Shown: positions 1 to 7,582 of the stretch, piece by piece | Position numbering within the stretch: the first letter of the stretch is position 1 | Layout: the number at the start of each line of letters is the position of its first letter | DNA from: Desulfurivibrionaceae bacterium | GTDB taxonomy: Bacteria; Desulfobacterota; Desulfobulbia; Desulfobulbales; UBA5123 | Direction of reading: 5' to 3' | Assembly (NCBI GenBank): GCA_030145325.1 | Contig: JAQYVW010000016.1 | Span: forward strand, 1 to 52,127 | DNA length: 52,127 bases | Notes under the pieces: model-generated | Seen by the model: only the letters and a program-made list of their open reading frames with translations | Database searches by the model: none | Told to the model about the DNA's origin: nothing | Position numbers and translations under genes: made by a program

Positions 1-171
1 GGGGGCGTGGCTAATTCTCCCAATATGAGCGTAATTTTAACTGTTTGCAGGGTGCCGGAGATGAAAGGCATCGTTCTGCGAAACATACATTGGTATGTGA
101 GCAGGGCGATAACGCGGCAGATTCGGTACCCTGTGAGCAGTTACCTTAAATTTTAGGAGTGCAAAAGGATA
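1..171. other. Left edge, upstream of the SGNH hydrolase
   Basis: Frame 1 on the plus strand is open from the first base to a TAG at 154-156, which would be the last 51 codons of a gene entering from the left. The peptide has no motif I recognise, so I do not call a gene. The AGGAG-like bases at 156-160 and the AAAGGA just before position 172 can serve as ribosome binding sites for the next gene. Confidence 0.3.
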
Positions 172-702
172 ATGGCCAATCTTTTCTTTATCGGTGACTC
201 GATGATTGAGTTCTTCGACTGGCAGCGACGTTTTTCCACTCACCGGGTTGTCAATCTCGGGCGATCCGGGGAAACCACCTCCGAACTTCTCGCCAGACTG
301 CCAGGTATTTTGCGTCTGCAGCCGCCTCCTGATTGGCTTTTGCTGATGATTGGCACCAACGATGTCTGTATGGAAAACTTCTCCTTCCCAGCCGTCCATG
401 CGCAGATTATCACGGCCTGCCGTCAGCAACTGCCGACAACGATCATCACTGTTAACAGCCTCTTACCCTTGCTGCTGCCATATCTGTCTCGCGATGTTGT
501 TCCCCGGTTGAATGACATCCTGCGAGAGCAGAGCGTGCAGCAAGGAGGGCATTTTCTTGATGGGTATGCAGCCCTTACTGACTCCGCCGGTCTTCCTCTG
601 CCCCATGTCCTTGCCGACGATGGCGTCCATCTTGAAGAACATGGCTATCAGCTTTGGGCTGACGAGGTGGAAAAACAGTTACAGGTCAGCTATGTATCTT
701 GA
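172..702 (+). CDS. SGNH/GDSL-type esterase or lipase family hydrolase
   Basis: This 176-residue protein has the block layout of SGNH hydrolases: FIGDS near the N-terminus (nucleophile Ser10), the block II glycine in NLG (Gly30), block III GTND (61-64, oxyanion-hole Asn63), and block V with DDGVHL (Asp150, His153) completing the catalytic triad. The family cleaves esters, thioesters or acyl groups; the substrate cannot be read from sequence. No signal peptide is visible, so a cytoplasmic location is likely. The start at 172 has AAAGGA a few bases upstream. Its last codons overlap the next gene's start by 11 bases, which suggests co-transcription and perhaps translational coupling with the secretion-type ATPase, but no functional link is known. 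Confidence 0.85.
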   Translation: MANLFFIGDSMIEFFDWQRRFSTHRVVNLGRSGETTSELLARLPGILRLQPPPDWLLLMIGTNDVCMENFSFPAVHAQIITACRQQLPTTIITVNSLLPLLLPYLSRDVVPRLNDILREQSVQQGGHFLDGYAALTDSAGLPLPHVLADDGVHLEEHGYQLWADEVEKQLQVSYVS

Positions 703-2500
703 CGACGACACCTATTTGCTTAATTTGCTTCAGCAGCACCGCTTGCTTTCCGCTGGGCAGCGCAAGCTGATTGTTGCCAGCAAAGCGAAGCAGAGGCAGG
801 TTTTGATCAAGATGCGGGGGGGACGTCCTGGGGGCAAGAAAAACGGTTCTCCCGTTGATGCCGTGACCTTGGTCGATATCATTACCTCTTTTAATTTGGA
901 GTTGCCCGGCAAGAAAGCCACCCTGCTCACCGAAGAGGATATTATGCGCGCGGTGGCTGCTGATCTGAAGCTGCCGTTCAAGAAGCTTGATCCTTTGGAC
1001 CTCGATCTTGAGGTGGTTACCAAGACCATCCCCAAGTCCTTTGCGCTTAGTCATCTATTGTTGCCTTTTGCGGTAAAAAACGGCGTCTTGGAAGTGGCTA
1101 TGTGCGACCCCGCCAAGCAGGAGGTGCTGGCGGATATTGAGCGGGCCAATCAGGTGAAGGTGAAGTCCTATCTCACCACCAAGAGTGATATTCTGAAAAT
1201 ATTGGCTGAGTTTTTTGGTTTTCAGTCGTCGATCTCCGCTGCCGAGTCGCATTTGGCCAATCCCCTGGCTGATCTTGGTAATCTTGAACAGTATGTGCGC
1301 ATCTCTTCTTCCAGCGAGATCGCCTCTTCGGATAAGCATATTACCTCCGCCGTGGATCATCTTTTCTGCTACGCCTTTGAGCAGCGGGCCAGTGACATTC
1401 ATCTTGAGCCAAAGCGTCAGGACAGCCATGTCCGGCTCCGCATAGATGGGGTTTTGCACACTATCTATAAGTTGCCGAAGGTGGTTCATGCGGCGGTTCT
1501 TTCCCGGATTAAGACCCTTTCGCGCCTTGATATTGCAGAAAAACGGCGGCCCCAGGATGGTCGGATCAAGGTTGATCGCGAGGGTAAGGAGGCTGAGATC
1601 CGGGTTTCCACCATGCCGGTGGCTTTTGGCGAAAAGGTGGTGCTGCGAATTCTTGATCCAGATATCCTTTTTCAGGATGTGGCCGGGGTGGGTTTTTCTC
1701 CTCGCGATCTTGCCCTCTACCGTTCTTTTTTAGCTTCGCCGCATGGGATTGTTCTGGTTACCGGCCCCACCGGCAGCGGTAAGTCCACCACCCTTTATTC
1801 CACCCTGAAAAGTATCGCCAGTCCGGAAAAGAATATTGTCACCGTTGAAGATCCGGTGGAGATGGTGCACGAGGAGTTCAATCAGATCTCGGTGCAGCCG
1901 CAGATCGACGTTACCTTTGCCAATATCCTTCGCACCATTCTTCGCCAGGACCCGGATATCATCATGATCGGCGAGATCCGCGATTTACCCACCGCCTCTC
2001 ATGCGGTGCAGGCTGCACTCACCGGGCATCTGGTGTTTTCCACTCTCCATACCAATGACGCCATCTCTTCGGTGAGCCGTCTCCTTGATCTGGGTGTCCA
2101 GCCCTTTATGATTGCCTCTGCTCTGCTGGGGGTGGTGGCGCAACGGTTGGTGCGAACCATCTGCCCGCATTGTGTGGAAGAGGTTGTGGTTTCCGCTCAG
2201 GTCTTGCGCGGCTATGGGTTGCCGGTAAGGGATGAGGAGGATGTGGTTCTCAAACGTGGTAAAGGTTGTCGGCAATGTCGACATACCGGTTATTTGGGAA
2301 GGTGTGCGGTTTTTGAGCTTTTTGGGGTCACCGAGAAGATACGGCCCTTGATTGCCCATGGCGCCAGTGAGGATGATCTGCGGCAAGCAGCAAGTGCGGA
2401 AGGGATGACCACCTTGCGTGATGACCTCTGGCGGAAGATCCAGGCTGGGGTCACCACTTGCGAGGAGGCTTTGAGGATTATGGGCGGTGGCGCGGTGTGA
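692..2500 (+). CDS. GspE/PilB-family secretion or type IV pilus assembly ATPase
   Basis: The protein is 602 residues from the ATG at 692. The reading frame is open further upstream, but that part lies inside the SGNH gene and looks non-coding. An N-terminal MshEN-like region (about 55-175) precedes the ATPase core: Walker A GPTGSGKST (358-366), Asp box EDPVE (386-390), Walker B in DPDIIMIGEIRD (420-431), and the His box around TLHTND (451-456). A tetracysteine zinc site follows (Cys491/Cys494 and Cys526/Cys529), as in GspE and PilB. Such hexameric ATPases on the inner face of the membrane drive pseudopilus or pilus assembly. No other pilus or type II secretion gene is in the window, so which machine it serves is open. 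Confidence 0.93.
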   Translation: MYLDDDTYLLNLLQQHRLLSAGQRKLIVASKAKQRQVLIKMRGGRPGGKKNGSPVDAVTLVDIITSFNLELPGKKATLLTEEDIMRAVAADLKLPFKKLDPLDLDLEVVTKTIPKSFALSHLLLPFAVKNGVLEVAMCDPAKQEVLADIERANQVKVKSYLTTKSDILKILAEFFGFQSSISAAESHLANPLADLGNLEQYVRISSSSEIASSDKHITSAVDHLFCYAFEQRASDIHLEPKRQDSHVRLRIDGVLHTIYKLPKVVHAAVLSRIKTLSRLDIAEKRRPQDGRIKVDREGKEAEIRVSTMPVAFGEKVVLRILDPDILFQDVAGVGFSPRDLALYRSFLASPHGIVLVTGPTGSGKSTTLYSTLKSIASPEKNIVTVEDPVEMVHEEFNQISVQPQIDVTFANILRTILRQDPDIIMIGEIRDLPTASHAVQAALTGHLVFSTLHTNDAISSVSRLLDLGVQPFMIASALLGVVAQRLVRTICPHCVEEVVVSAQVLRGYGLPVRDEEDVVLKRGKGCRQCRHTGYLGRCAVFELFGVTEKIRPLIAHGASEDDLRQAASAEGMTTLRDDLWRKIQAGVTTCEEALRIMGGGAV

Positions 2501-2622
2501 TCTCGTTTTTTTTTGCTGGATGTGGTATGGTGCTTGCCATCAGTCGGTTCCTTGTCCGTCTTTTTTAGGGCAGGGGCCTTTTTGTTTGTATTTACGTTTA
2601 AAAATGATTTTACGGAACCTTT

Positions 2623-3090
2623 ATGGCAAAACCGATGTCTGAAAAGGTAGTGGCCACCAACAAGAAGGCCTATCACGATTACTTCATTGAAGAGGTGATC
2701 GAGGCCGGGATGGTCTTGAAGGGTTCTGAGGTCAAATCGCTCCGGGTTGGTAAGATTAACATCAAGGAAGGTTACGCCCAGATCAAAGACGGCGAGGTTT
2801 TCTTGTACAATGTTCATATTTCGCCATACCGTTTTGCCACTTATGATGTTCCCAATCCGATCCGGGTCAGGAAGCTGTTGCTATCCAAGCAGGAGATTCG
2901 TAAGCTGATCGGTAAGGTTAAAGAAAAAGGCATTGCCTTGGTGCCGGTGAAAATCTATTTTAACAAAGCCGGTAAGGCAAAACTTGCCCTGGGTCTGGCC
3001 AAAGGCAAGAAGCTCTACGACAAACGAGCAACCTTAAAGAAAAAAGAAACCGATCGCGAGATGGAACGAGCGATCAGTAAATACAAATAG
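2623..3090 (+). CDS. smpB: SsrA-binding protein SmpB
   Basis: At 155 residues this is the standard SmpB length. It carries the conserved N-terminal NKKAYHDYFIEE segment, the KGSEVKSLR region, the NVHISPY stretch of the OB-fold core, and a basic C-terminal tail (KKKETDREMERAISKYK) that enters the ribosomal mRNA channel. SmpB binds tmRNA, delivers it with EF-Tu to stalled ribosomes and is essential for trans-translation. Its own RNA partner, ssrA, begins on the base after the stop codon, so the two products of the rescue system are encoded back to back. The gene is intact. No convincing promoter was identified in the 120 bases upstream. Confidence 0.98.
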   Translation: MAKPMSEKVVATNKKAYHDYFIEEVIEAGMVLKGSEVKSLRVGKINIKEGYAQIKDGEVFLYNVHISPYRFATYDVPNPIRVRKLLLSKQEIRKLIGKVKEKGIALVPVKIYFNKAGKAKLALGLAKGKKLYDKRATLKKKETDREMERAISKYK

Positions 3091-3444
3091 GGGGGCGATA
3101 CGGCTTCGACGGGGATAATGAAGCTCAGACTGCATGCCGAGGTCTCTACTTGCTCGTAAAACAGTAGAACTAAAGATAGTTGCAGACGACTACTCTTACG
3201 CTCTGGCAGCATAGCCAGCGTTCCCCCAATCCGATCCCGCGGGATTGGGATGGAACGTCGACTAGCGGGATAGCCAAGGGGAAGCGCCAGCCGGCCCCAA
3301 GGCGAAACAAAGGCAGGATAGCGCACGAAAACACTTTGTCTCGGAGAGGTTTCGGGCGCGATAAGAATTTAATCGAGAACAAGCATGTAGACGTTTGATG
3401 TGGACTATTTTCGGACGCGGGTTCAACTCCCGCCGCCTCCACCA
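3091..3444 (+). ncRNA. ssrA: tmRNA (transfer-messenger RNA)
   Basis: The 354-nt mature RNA starts GGGGGCGATACGGCTTCGAC and ends CGCCTCCACCA. Its ends pair as a 7-bp acceptor stem (GGGGGCG with CGCCTCC, one G-U), and a T-arm CGGG-TTCAACT-CCCG sits at about 3418-3432 with CCA encoded. The resume codon GCA is at 3182; the frame reads ADDYSYALAA followed by TAG at 3212-3214, a typical degradation tag ending in ALAA. The RNA rescues stalled ribosomes and tags the nascent chain for proteolysis. The first base lies directly after the smpB stop. The 3' end appears to serve as the attachment site of the adjoining island. Confidence 0.97.
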
Positions 3445-3478
3445 ATTGTTAGTCCGGCACTGTCCGGTAAAGTACAGT

Positions 3479-3512
3479 AAGCCCGCTTTCCATAAGGATC
3501 GCGGGCTTTTTT
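3479..3512 (+). terminator. Rho-independent terminator of ssrA
   Basis: AAGCCCGC (3479-3486) pairs with GCGGGCTT (3501-3508), followed by a T-run. The whole tmRNA trailer (3450-3515) resembles the trailer after the tRNA-Ser genes at 40110-40178. Confidence 0.85.
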
Positions 3513-3548
3513 GTGTCCGGGGTCATCCGAAGGGAACCATTGGCATCC

Positions 3549-3584
3549 GGGGGCAACTGGGGTGGCGGTGAGTTGTGTTGCCCC
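3549..3584. repeat. GGGGGCAACT-type repeats near the left island end
   Basis: GGGGGCAACT occurs at 3549-3558 and GTTGCCCC, its inverted core, at 3577-3584, just before the integrase stub. The same motif recurs twice near the other island end (15914-15923 and 15926-15934). The placement fits arm-type sites of a tyrosine integrase; that role is an inference. Confidence 0.35.
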
Positions 3585-3624
3585 AGGGTAGTGCTAATAT
3601 TGTTAGGATTGAAAGTAAACCCTT

Positions 3625-3720
3625 ATGTCGCAGACACTTACAGACGCAGCTGTTCGCAACGCCAAGCCCGTTCGTCTTTTTGATGGTGGCCAACCTGACC
3701 AAGTTCCAGGCTTGGCATGA
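3625..3720 (+). pseudogene. Truncated tyrosine (P4-type) phage integrase, N-terminal stub
   Basis: ATG at 3625 opens a 31-codon frame that begins with TLTDAAVRNAKP and continues to RLFDGG before losing similarity and stopping at 3718. That opening is characteristic of the N-terminal domain of P4-family integrases, normally about 400 residues. The arm-binding, core and catalytic domains are all missing. It sits about 180 bases downstream of the ssrA 3' end, the place where such integrases usually lie after inserting into tmRNA or tRNA genes. The similarity appears to break at about 3685, where another frame carries the next gene remnant, so this looks like a deletion junction. Confidence 0.65.
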
Positions 3721-4036
3721 AGGTTAGAAAAACTTCGCCCTGACCGAGTGGGACGCCAAGATCCTGCTGGTGGAGATCATGACTCAAAGCATCATCCCGC
3801 CCAGCAATTTTGGACGGTTCAATGATCTTTACTTCGGAGGGGTGTACGATCCGACCCTTTGGGGATTTCATGAAGACGTAACCGACGTGCTGCGCGACAA
3901 GAATTTGCTGACCTTGCCCAAGAAAAACAAGATGCTGAACGGGGTGTTGAACACCTATATGGCCGCCAGCTTTAACGATCCGCCTTCACCGCTAGGCGAG
4001 TTTTATGAGAGGCGACACCTGCTGTTTCACAACTAA
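3683..4036 (+). pseudogene. Remnant of an unrecognised gene, interrupted by an in-frame amber codon
   Basis: The frame starting at ATG 3683 has TAG at 3725-3727 but otherwise stays open to 4034-4036. The last 88 codons (from GTG 3770) form a continuous open frame with ordinary composition, including NFGRFNDLYFGGVYDPTLWG and a C-terminal YERRHLLFHN. I do not recognise the family. The upstream part overlaps the integrase stub in another frame, which suggests the 3' end of a cargo gene was joined to the integrase 5' end by deletion. Translation from GTG 3770 into a short protein cannot be excluded. A terminator hairpin follows at 4066. Confidence 0.45.
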
Positions 4037-4065
4037 TCATGTCCGCTAATACCATCAACGTCATT

Positions 4066-4099
4066 AAGCCCGCCATGGTTCGCCCTGGCGGGCTTTTCC
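4066..4099 (+). terminator. Rho-independent terminator after the left-end remnant
   Basis: AAGCCCGCC (4066-4074) pairs with GGCGGGCTT (4087-4095), followed by TTCCTTT. It shares the AAGCCCGC core with the terminators after ssrA and tRNA-Ser. Confidence 0.7.
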
Positions 4100-4285
4100 T
4101 TTGTGGGGGTAACCCCGAATAAAGAGCAGAAACGGAAGTATCAAAGACCAGAGGCGCTGAAAGAGATCCTTTGTCGTGAATTATACGGGAAGAAATTCGT
4201 TTTTAGTGCGGACACCATATCACCTTTGGGGAGTGGCTTGGCAATGACCTTACGGTTAGGAATGGCAGGGAGTTCAGGGTAATTT

Positions 4286-4385
4286 GTGCCGAGTGTGGAT
4301 ATTGAAGGAATGGCGAGGCATGTGTGACTTTTGTCTGGGCCTGAGAATCTGTTTGGCCATGGTTCAAATCTTGGTCCCGGCACCA
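4286..4385 (+). pseudogene. Class II tRNA-like sequence (decayed tRNA-Leu-like), left copy
   Basis: The segment begins GTGCCGAG and ends CCCGGCACCA; the ends can pair over about 7 of 8 positions. Between them are a GGAATGGC D-loop-like stretch, a possible anticodon hairpin around GACTTTTGTC, a GGCC/GGCC variable arm and a GGTTCAAATC T-loop. The length near 100 nt and the long variable arm suggest a tRNA-Leu or similar class II ancestor. The T-stem no longer pairs well, so it is probably not a functional tRNA. It may be an attachment-site relic. Confidence 0.4.
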
Positions 4386-4389
4386 GCAT

Positions 4390-4429
4390 AAAAAAGGCAT
4401 CACAGCAACTTAGCTGTGATGCCTTTTTT
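4390..4429 (+). terminator. Strong hairpin terminator after the left tRNA-like sequence
   Basis: Perfect 17-bp arms, AAAAAAGGCATCACAGC (4390-4406) and GCTGTGATGCCTTTTTT (4413-4429), with a 6-base loop. The A and T runs on both sides would allow termination in either direction. Confidence 0.85.
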
Positions 4430-4491
4430 ATGCTATGGTCGTTTGGTGATCTTTTTTTACGGCTAGAAACTCTCCTGCCCTGTTCTCAAAA

Positions 4492-4743
4492 CCATCATCA
4501 CCCCTTCTATGACACCTGGCAAGCTTTGATCTCTTTTTCCACAATAAACGATGACCTCAGTTTAGTAGAAAGGTGATATCTGCTTGTCATGATTATTAAA
4601 AAGAGTTAGTTGTTGATAGTCTTTTGTTTGTTAAAGTGTGCGGTGCTACCGTTTAGTTCTAGCGAAAAATCGAGATAAAATCCCTCGCCAGCCAAAACAC
4701 GGTAGGAGCAGTGGGTTTATTCATGGTCAAGGGAAGTTGACGC
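4492..4743 (+). promoter_or_regulatory. Upstream region of the restriction-modification block
   Basis: No gene is evident. TTGTTG (4610-4615) and TAAAGT (4632-4637), 16 bases apart, are a weak promoter candidate. AAGGGAAG just before the ATG at 4744 is a good ribosome binding site for hsdR. Confidence 0.3.
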
Positions 4744-7542
4744 ATGACGAAAACTGAGTCACAAACCCGCGTCGAGCTGATAGATAAACAGCTGGCGAGG
4801 TCTGGTTGGAATGTCAAAGACCCCACGCAAGTGGTGGAGGAGTATGACATCCAGGTGGGGCTCCCGGTTGGTGTTGCTGAGCCTCGTACTCCCTACGAAG
4901 GTCACCAGTTCAGTGATTATGTTTTGTTGGGTAAAGACCGCAAACCGCTCGCCGTTGTTGAAGCCAAGAAGTCTAGCAGAGATGCCGCCATTGGCCGCGA
5001 ACAAGCCAAGCAATACTGTCACAACATCCAGAAGCAACTCGGCGGTGAACTGCCGTTCTGCTTTTATACCAACGGCCTCGACACCTATTTCTGGGATCTG
5101 GACAACTATCCGCCGCTCAAGGTCGTGGGTTTCCCCACCCGCGATGATCTCGAACGTTTTCAATACATCCGCCGCAACCGCAAACCGCTTACTCAAGAAC
5201 TGATTAACACCTCTATCGCAGGCCGCGATTATCAGATTCGTGCTATCCGGGCAGTGCTGGAAGGGATCGAAAAAAAGAAACGTGATTTCCTGCTGGTAAT
5301 GGCCACCGGCACCGGAAAAACCCGGACCTGTATTGCCATGGTGGATGCGTTGATGCGCGCCGGTCATGCCGAAAAAGTACTTTTCCTGGTAGACCGCATA
5401 GCCCTCCGGGAGCAGGCGTTGGACGCTTTTAAGGAACACCTGCCCCATGAGCCGCGCTGGCCCAACAAAGGCGAAAAACTCATCGCCAAGGATCGCCGTA
5501 TCTATGTATCCACCTATCCCACCATGCTCAATATTATCCGGGATGAGTCACAGTACCTCTCTCCGCACTTTTTCGATTTAATCGTCATCGACGAGAGTCA
5601 CCGTTCCATCTATAATACCTACGGAGAAGTACTCGATTATTTCAAAACCATCACCCTGGGCCTTACCGCCACGCCCACCGATATTATCGACCACAACACC
5701 TTCAAGCTTTTTTACTGCGAGGATGGACTCCCTACCTTCGCCTATACCTTCGAGGAGGCGGTCAACAATGTGCCGCCTTACCTGAATAGTTTCCAGGTAA
5801 TGAAAATCCAGACCAAGTTCCAAAAGGAAGGCATCAGCAAACGTACAATCTCCCTGGAAGACCAGAAAAAGATGATTCTGGAAGGCAAGGAAGTCGCAGA
5901 GATCAACTTCGAGGGCTCGCAGCTGGAAAAGAAGGTCATCAACAAAGGCACCAACACCTTGATCGTCAAGGAATACATGGAAGAGTGCATCAAGGATCCC
6001 AACGGTGTACTGCCCGGCAAGACTATCTTTTTCTGCTCCTCAAAGGCACATGCCAGGCGCATGGAAGAAATTTTCGACAAACTCTACCCACAACACAACG
6101 GCGAACTGGCCAAGGTGCTGGTTTCAGAAGATCCTCGCGTCTACGGAAAAGGTGGGTTGCTCGACCAATTCACCAATAATGATATGCCTCGGGTGGCTCT
6201 CAGTGTGGATATGCTCGATACCGGCATCGACGTGCGTGAGATCGTAAACCTGGTCTTTGCCAAGCCGGTATATTCCTATACCAAGTTCTGGCAGATGATC
6301 GGGCGCGGCACCCGTCTCCTGGAAGCCGCTAAACCAAAACCATGGTGCACCGAAAAGGATGTCTTCCTTATCCTGGATTGCTGGGACAACTTCGAATATT
6401 TCAAGCTCAAGCCCAAGGGTAAGGAACTGAAACCGCAACTGCCTTTACCGGTGCGTTTGGTCGGCCTGCGCCTCGATAAAATTGAAAAGGCTCATGATAG
6501 CGGCCACCAAGAGATTGCCGAGCGCGAAATCGTTAAACTCCGAAAACAAATTGCCGACTTGCCGCCCGGTTCCGTAGTAATCAAAGAGGCTGCCACCGCC
6601 TTGCATCGCCTTGAAGAAGAAAACTTTTGGATCACTCTCAGTCATCAGAAATTGGAATTTCTGCGCGCAGAGATTAAACCTTTGTTCCGCACGGTCTCGG
6701 AAGCTGATTTCAAAGCGATGCGTTTCGAAAAAGACCTGTTGGAATTCTCCCTGGCTCGCTTGAACGAAAACAAAGAACAAGCCGAGACCTTGAAAGACGG
6801 CTTAGTCGAGCAGATCAGCGAACTGCCTCTCAGTATCAACTTTGTAAAGGCCGAAGAATCGTTGATTCGGGCCGCCCAAACCAATCACTACTGGGCCAAG
6901 ATCGACGAAGACGCCCTGGATGAACTGACCGAAAAACTCGGCCACCTGATGAAGTTCCGCGAGCAAGACACCGGCCCCGGCCCGACCAACCTCGATCTGA
7001 CCGATACCTTGCACCACAAAGATTGGGTGGAATTTGGCCCACAGCACGAAGCCGTCAGTATTTCACGCTACCGGGAAATGGTGGAGGCCCTGATCGTTGA
7101 ATTAACCGAACACAATCTCATTCTGGAGAAGATCAAGAACGGCCAGCAGGTCAGCCCGGTTGAAGCCGACGAATTAGCCGAACTGCTCCACTCGGAACAT
7201 CCGCACATCACTGAAAACTTGCTCCGCCAGGCTTACAGAAATCGCAAGGCCCGCTTCATTCAGTTTATCCGTCATATTCTCGGCATCGAAATACTGAAAA
7301 GCTTCCCGGAAACAGTGGCCGAAGCCTTCGACCGGTTTATTCAACAACACACCAACCTTTCCAGTCGACAGTTGGAGTTCCTCAACCTGTTGAAGAACTT
7401 CATCATCGACCGTGAAAAGGTAGAAAAGAAGGATCTGATCAACGCCCCCTTCACCGTGATCCATCCCCAAGGGATCCGTGGCGTTTTCAGCCCGTCCGAA
7501 ATTAACGAAATATTGCTCCTCACGGAGAAACTGGCAGCGTAA
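4744..7542 (+). CDS. hsdR: Type I restriction endonuclease subunit R (EcoEI-like)
   Basis: The 932-residue protein combines an N-terminal PD-(D/E)XK nuclease (Asp58, then Glu73-Ala-Lys75 in VVEAKK) with a superfamily 2 helicase motor: Walker A ATGTGKT (187-193), DESH (283-286), LTATP (307-311), and motif VI QMIGRGTR near residue 517. A helical C-terminal part follows. HsdR translocates DNA with ATP and cleaves far from the recognition site in complex with HsdM and HsdS. The size and the RDYQIRAIR entry to the motor fit the EcoEI (type IB-like) subgroup. All motifs are present, so it should be active. It is the first gene of the defence block, 40 bases ahead of hsdM. Confidence 0.95.
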   Translation: MTKTESQTRVELIDKQLARSGWNVKDPTQVVEEYDIQVGLPVGVAEPRTPYEGHQFSDYVLLGKDRKPLAVVEAKKSSRDAAIGREQAKQYCHNIQKQLGGELPFCFYTNGLDTYFWDLDNYPPLKVVGFPTRDDLERFQYIRRNRKPLTQELINTSIAGRDYQIRAIRAVLEGIEKKKRDFLLVMATGTGKTRTCIAMVDALMRAGHAEKVLFLVDRIALREQALDAFKEHLPHEPRWPNKGEKLIAKDRRIYVSTYPTMLNIIRDESQYLSPHFFDLIVIDESHRSIYNTYGEVLDYFKTITLGLTATPTDIIDHNTFKLFYCEDGLPTFAYTFEEAVNNVPPYLNSFQVMKIQTKFQKEGISKRTISLEDQKKMILEGKEVAEINFEGSQLEKKVINKGTNTLIVKEYMEECIKDPNGVLPGKTIFFCSSKAHARRMEEIFDKLYPQHNGELAKVLVSEDPRVYGKGGLLDQFTNNDMPRVALSVDMLDTGIDVREIVNLVFAKPVYSYTKFWQMIGRGTRLLEAAKPKPWCTEKDVFLILDCWDNFEYFKLKPKGKELKPQLPLPVRLVGLRLDKIEKAHDSGHQEIAEREIVKLRKQIADLPPGSVVIKEAATALHRLEEENFWITLSHQKLEFLRAEIKPLFRTVSEADFKAMRFEKDLLEFSLARLNENKEQAETLKDGLVEQISELPLSINFVKAEESLIRAAQTNHYWAKIDEDALDELTEKLGHLMKFREQDTGPGPTNLDLTDTLHHKDWVEFGPQHEAVSISRYREMVEALIVELTEHNLILEKIKNGQQVSPVEADELAELLHSEHPHITENLLRQAYRNRKARFIQFIRHILGIEILKSFPETVAEAFDRFIQQHTNLSSRQLEFLNLLKNFIIDREKVEKKDLINAPFTVIHPQGIRGVFSPSEINEILLLTEKLAA

Positions 7543-7582
7543 AGCGCCAGCCCATTAGCCGCAAAACCAAGAGATTTAAACA

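Larger units (their letters stand above)
4276..4491. repeat. Diverged ~215-bp direct repeat, left copy
   Basis: AGGGTAATTT through CCCTGTTCTCAAAA (216 bp) aligns along its length with 16590-16804 (215 bp), at roughly three-quarters identity by eye. Each copy contains a class II tRNA-like sequence followed by a strong hairpin. The two copies lie on either side of the restriction-modification block. Confidence 0.8.

Noticed and set aside
1-156. C-terminal end of a gene entering from the left edge
   Set aside because: The frame is open to TAG at 154, but 51 codons without a motif are not enough to call a gene.
3170-3445. Open frames on both strands inside the tmRNA gene
   Set aside because: The region is fully explained by tmRNA structure and its short tag frame.
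4141-4576. Short frames on both strands across the left tRNA-like repeat
   Set aside because: They overlap the tRNA-like element and the hairpin, lack ribosome binding sites, and are not kept in frame in the right-hand repeat copy.
4759-5448. 229-codon minus-strand frame opposite hsdR
   Set aside because: Shadow of the nuclease and helicase start of hsdR, which has every expected motif.
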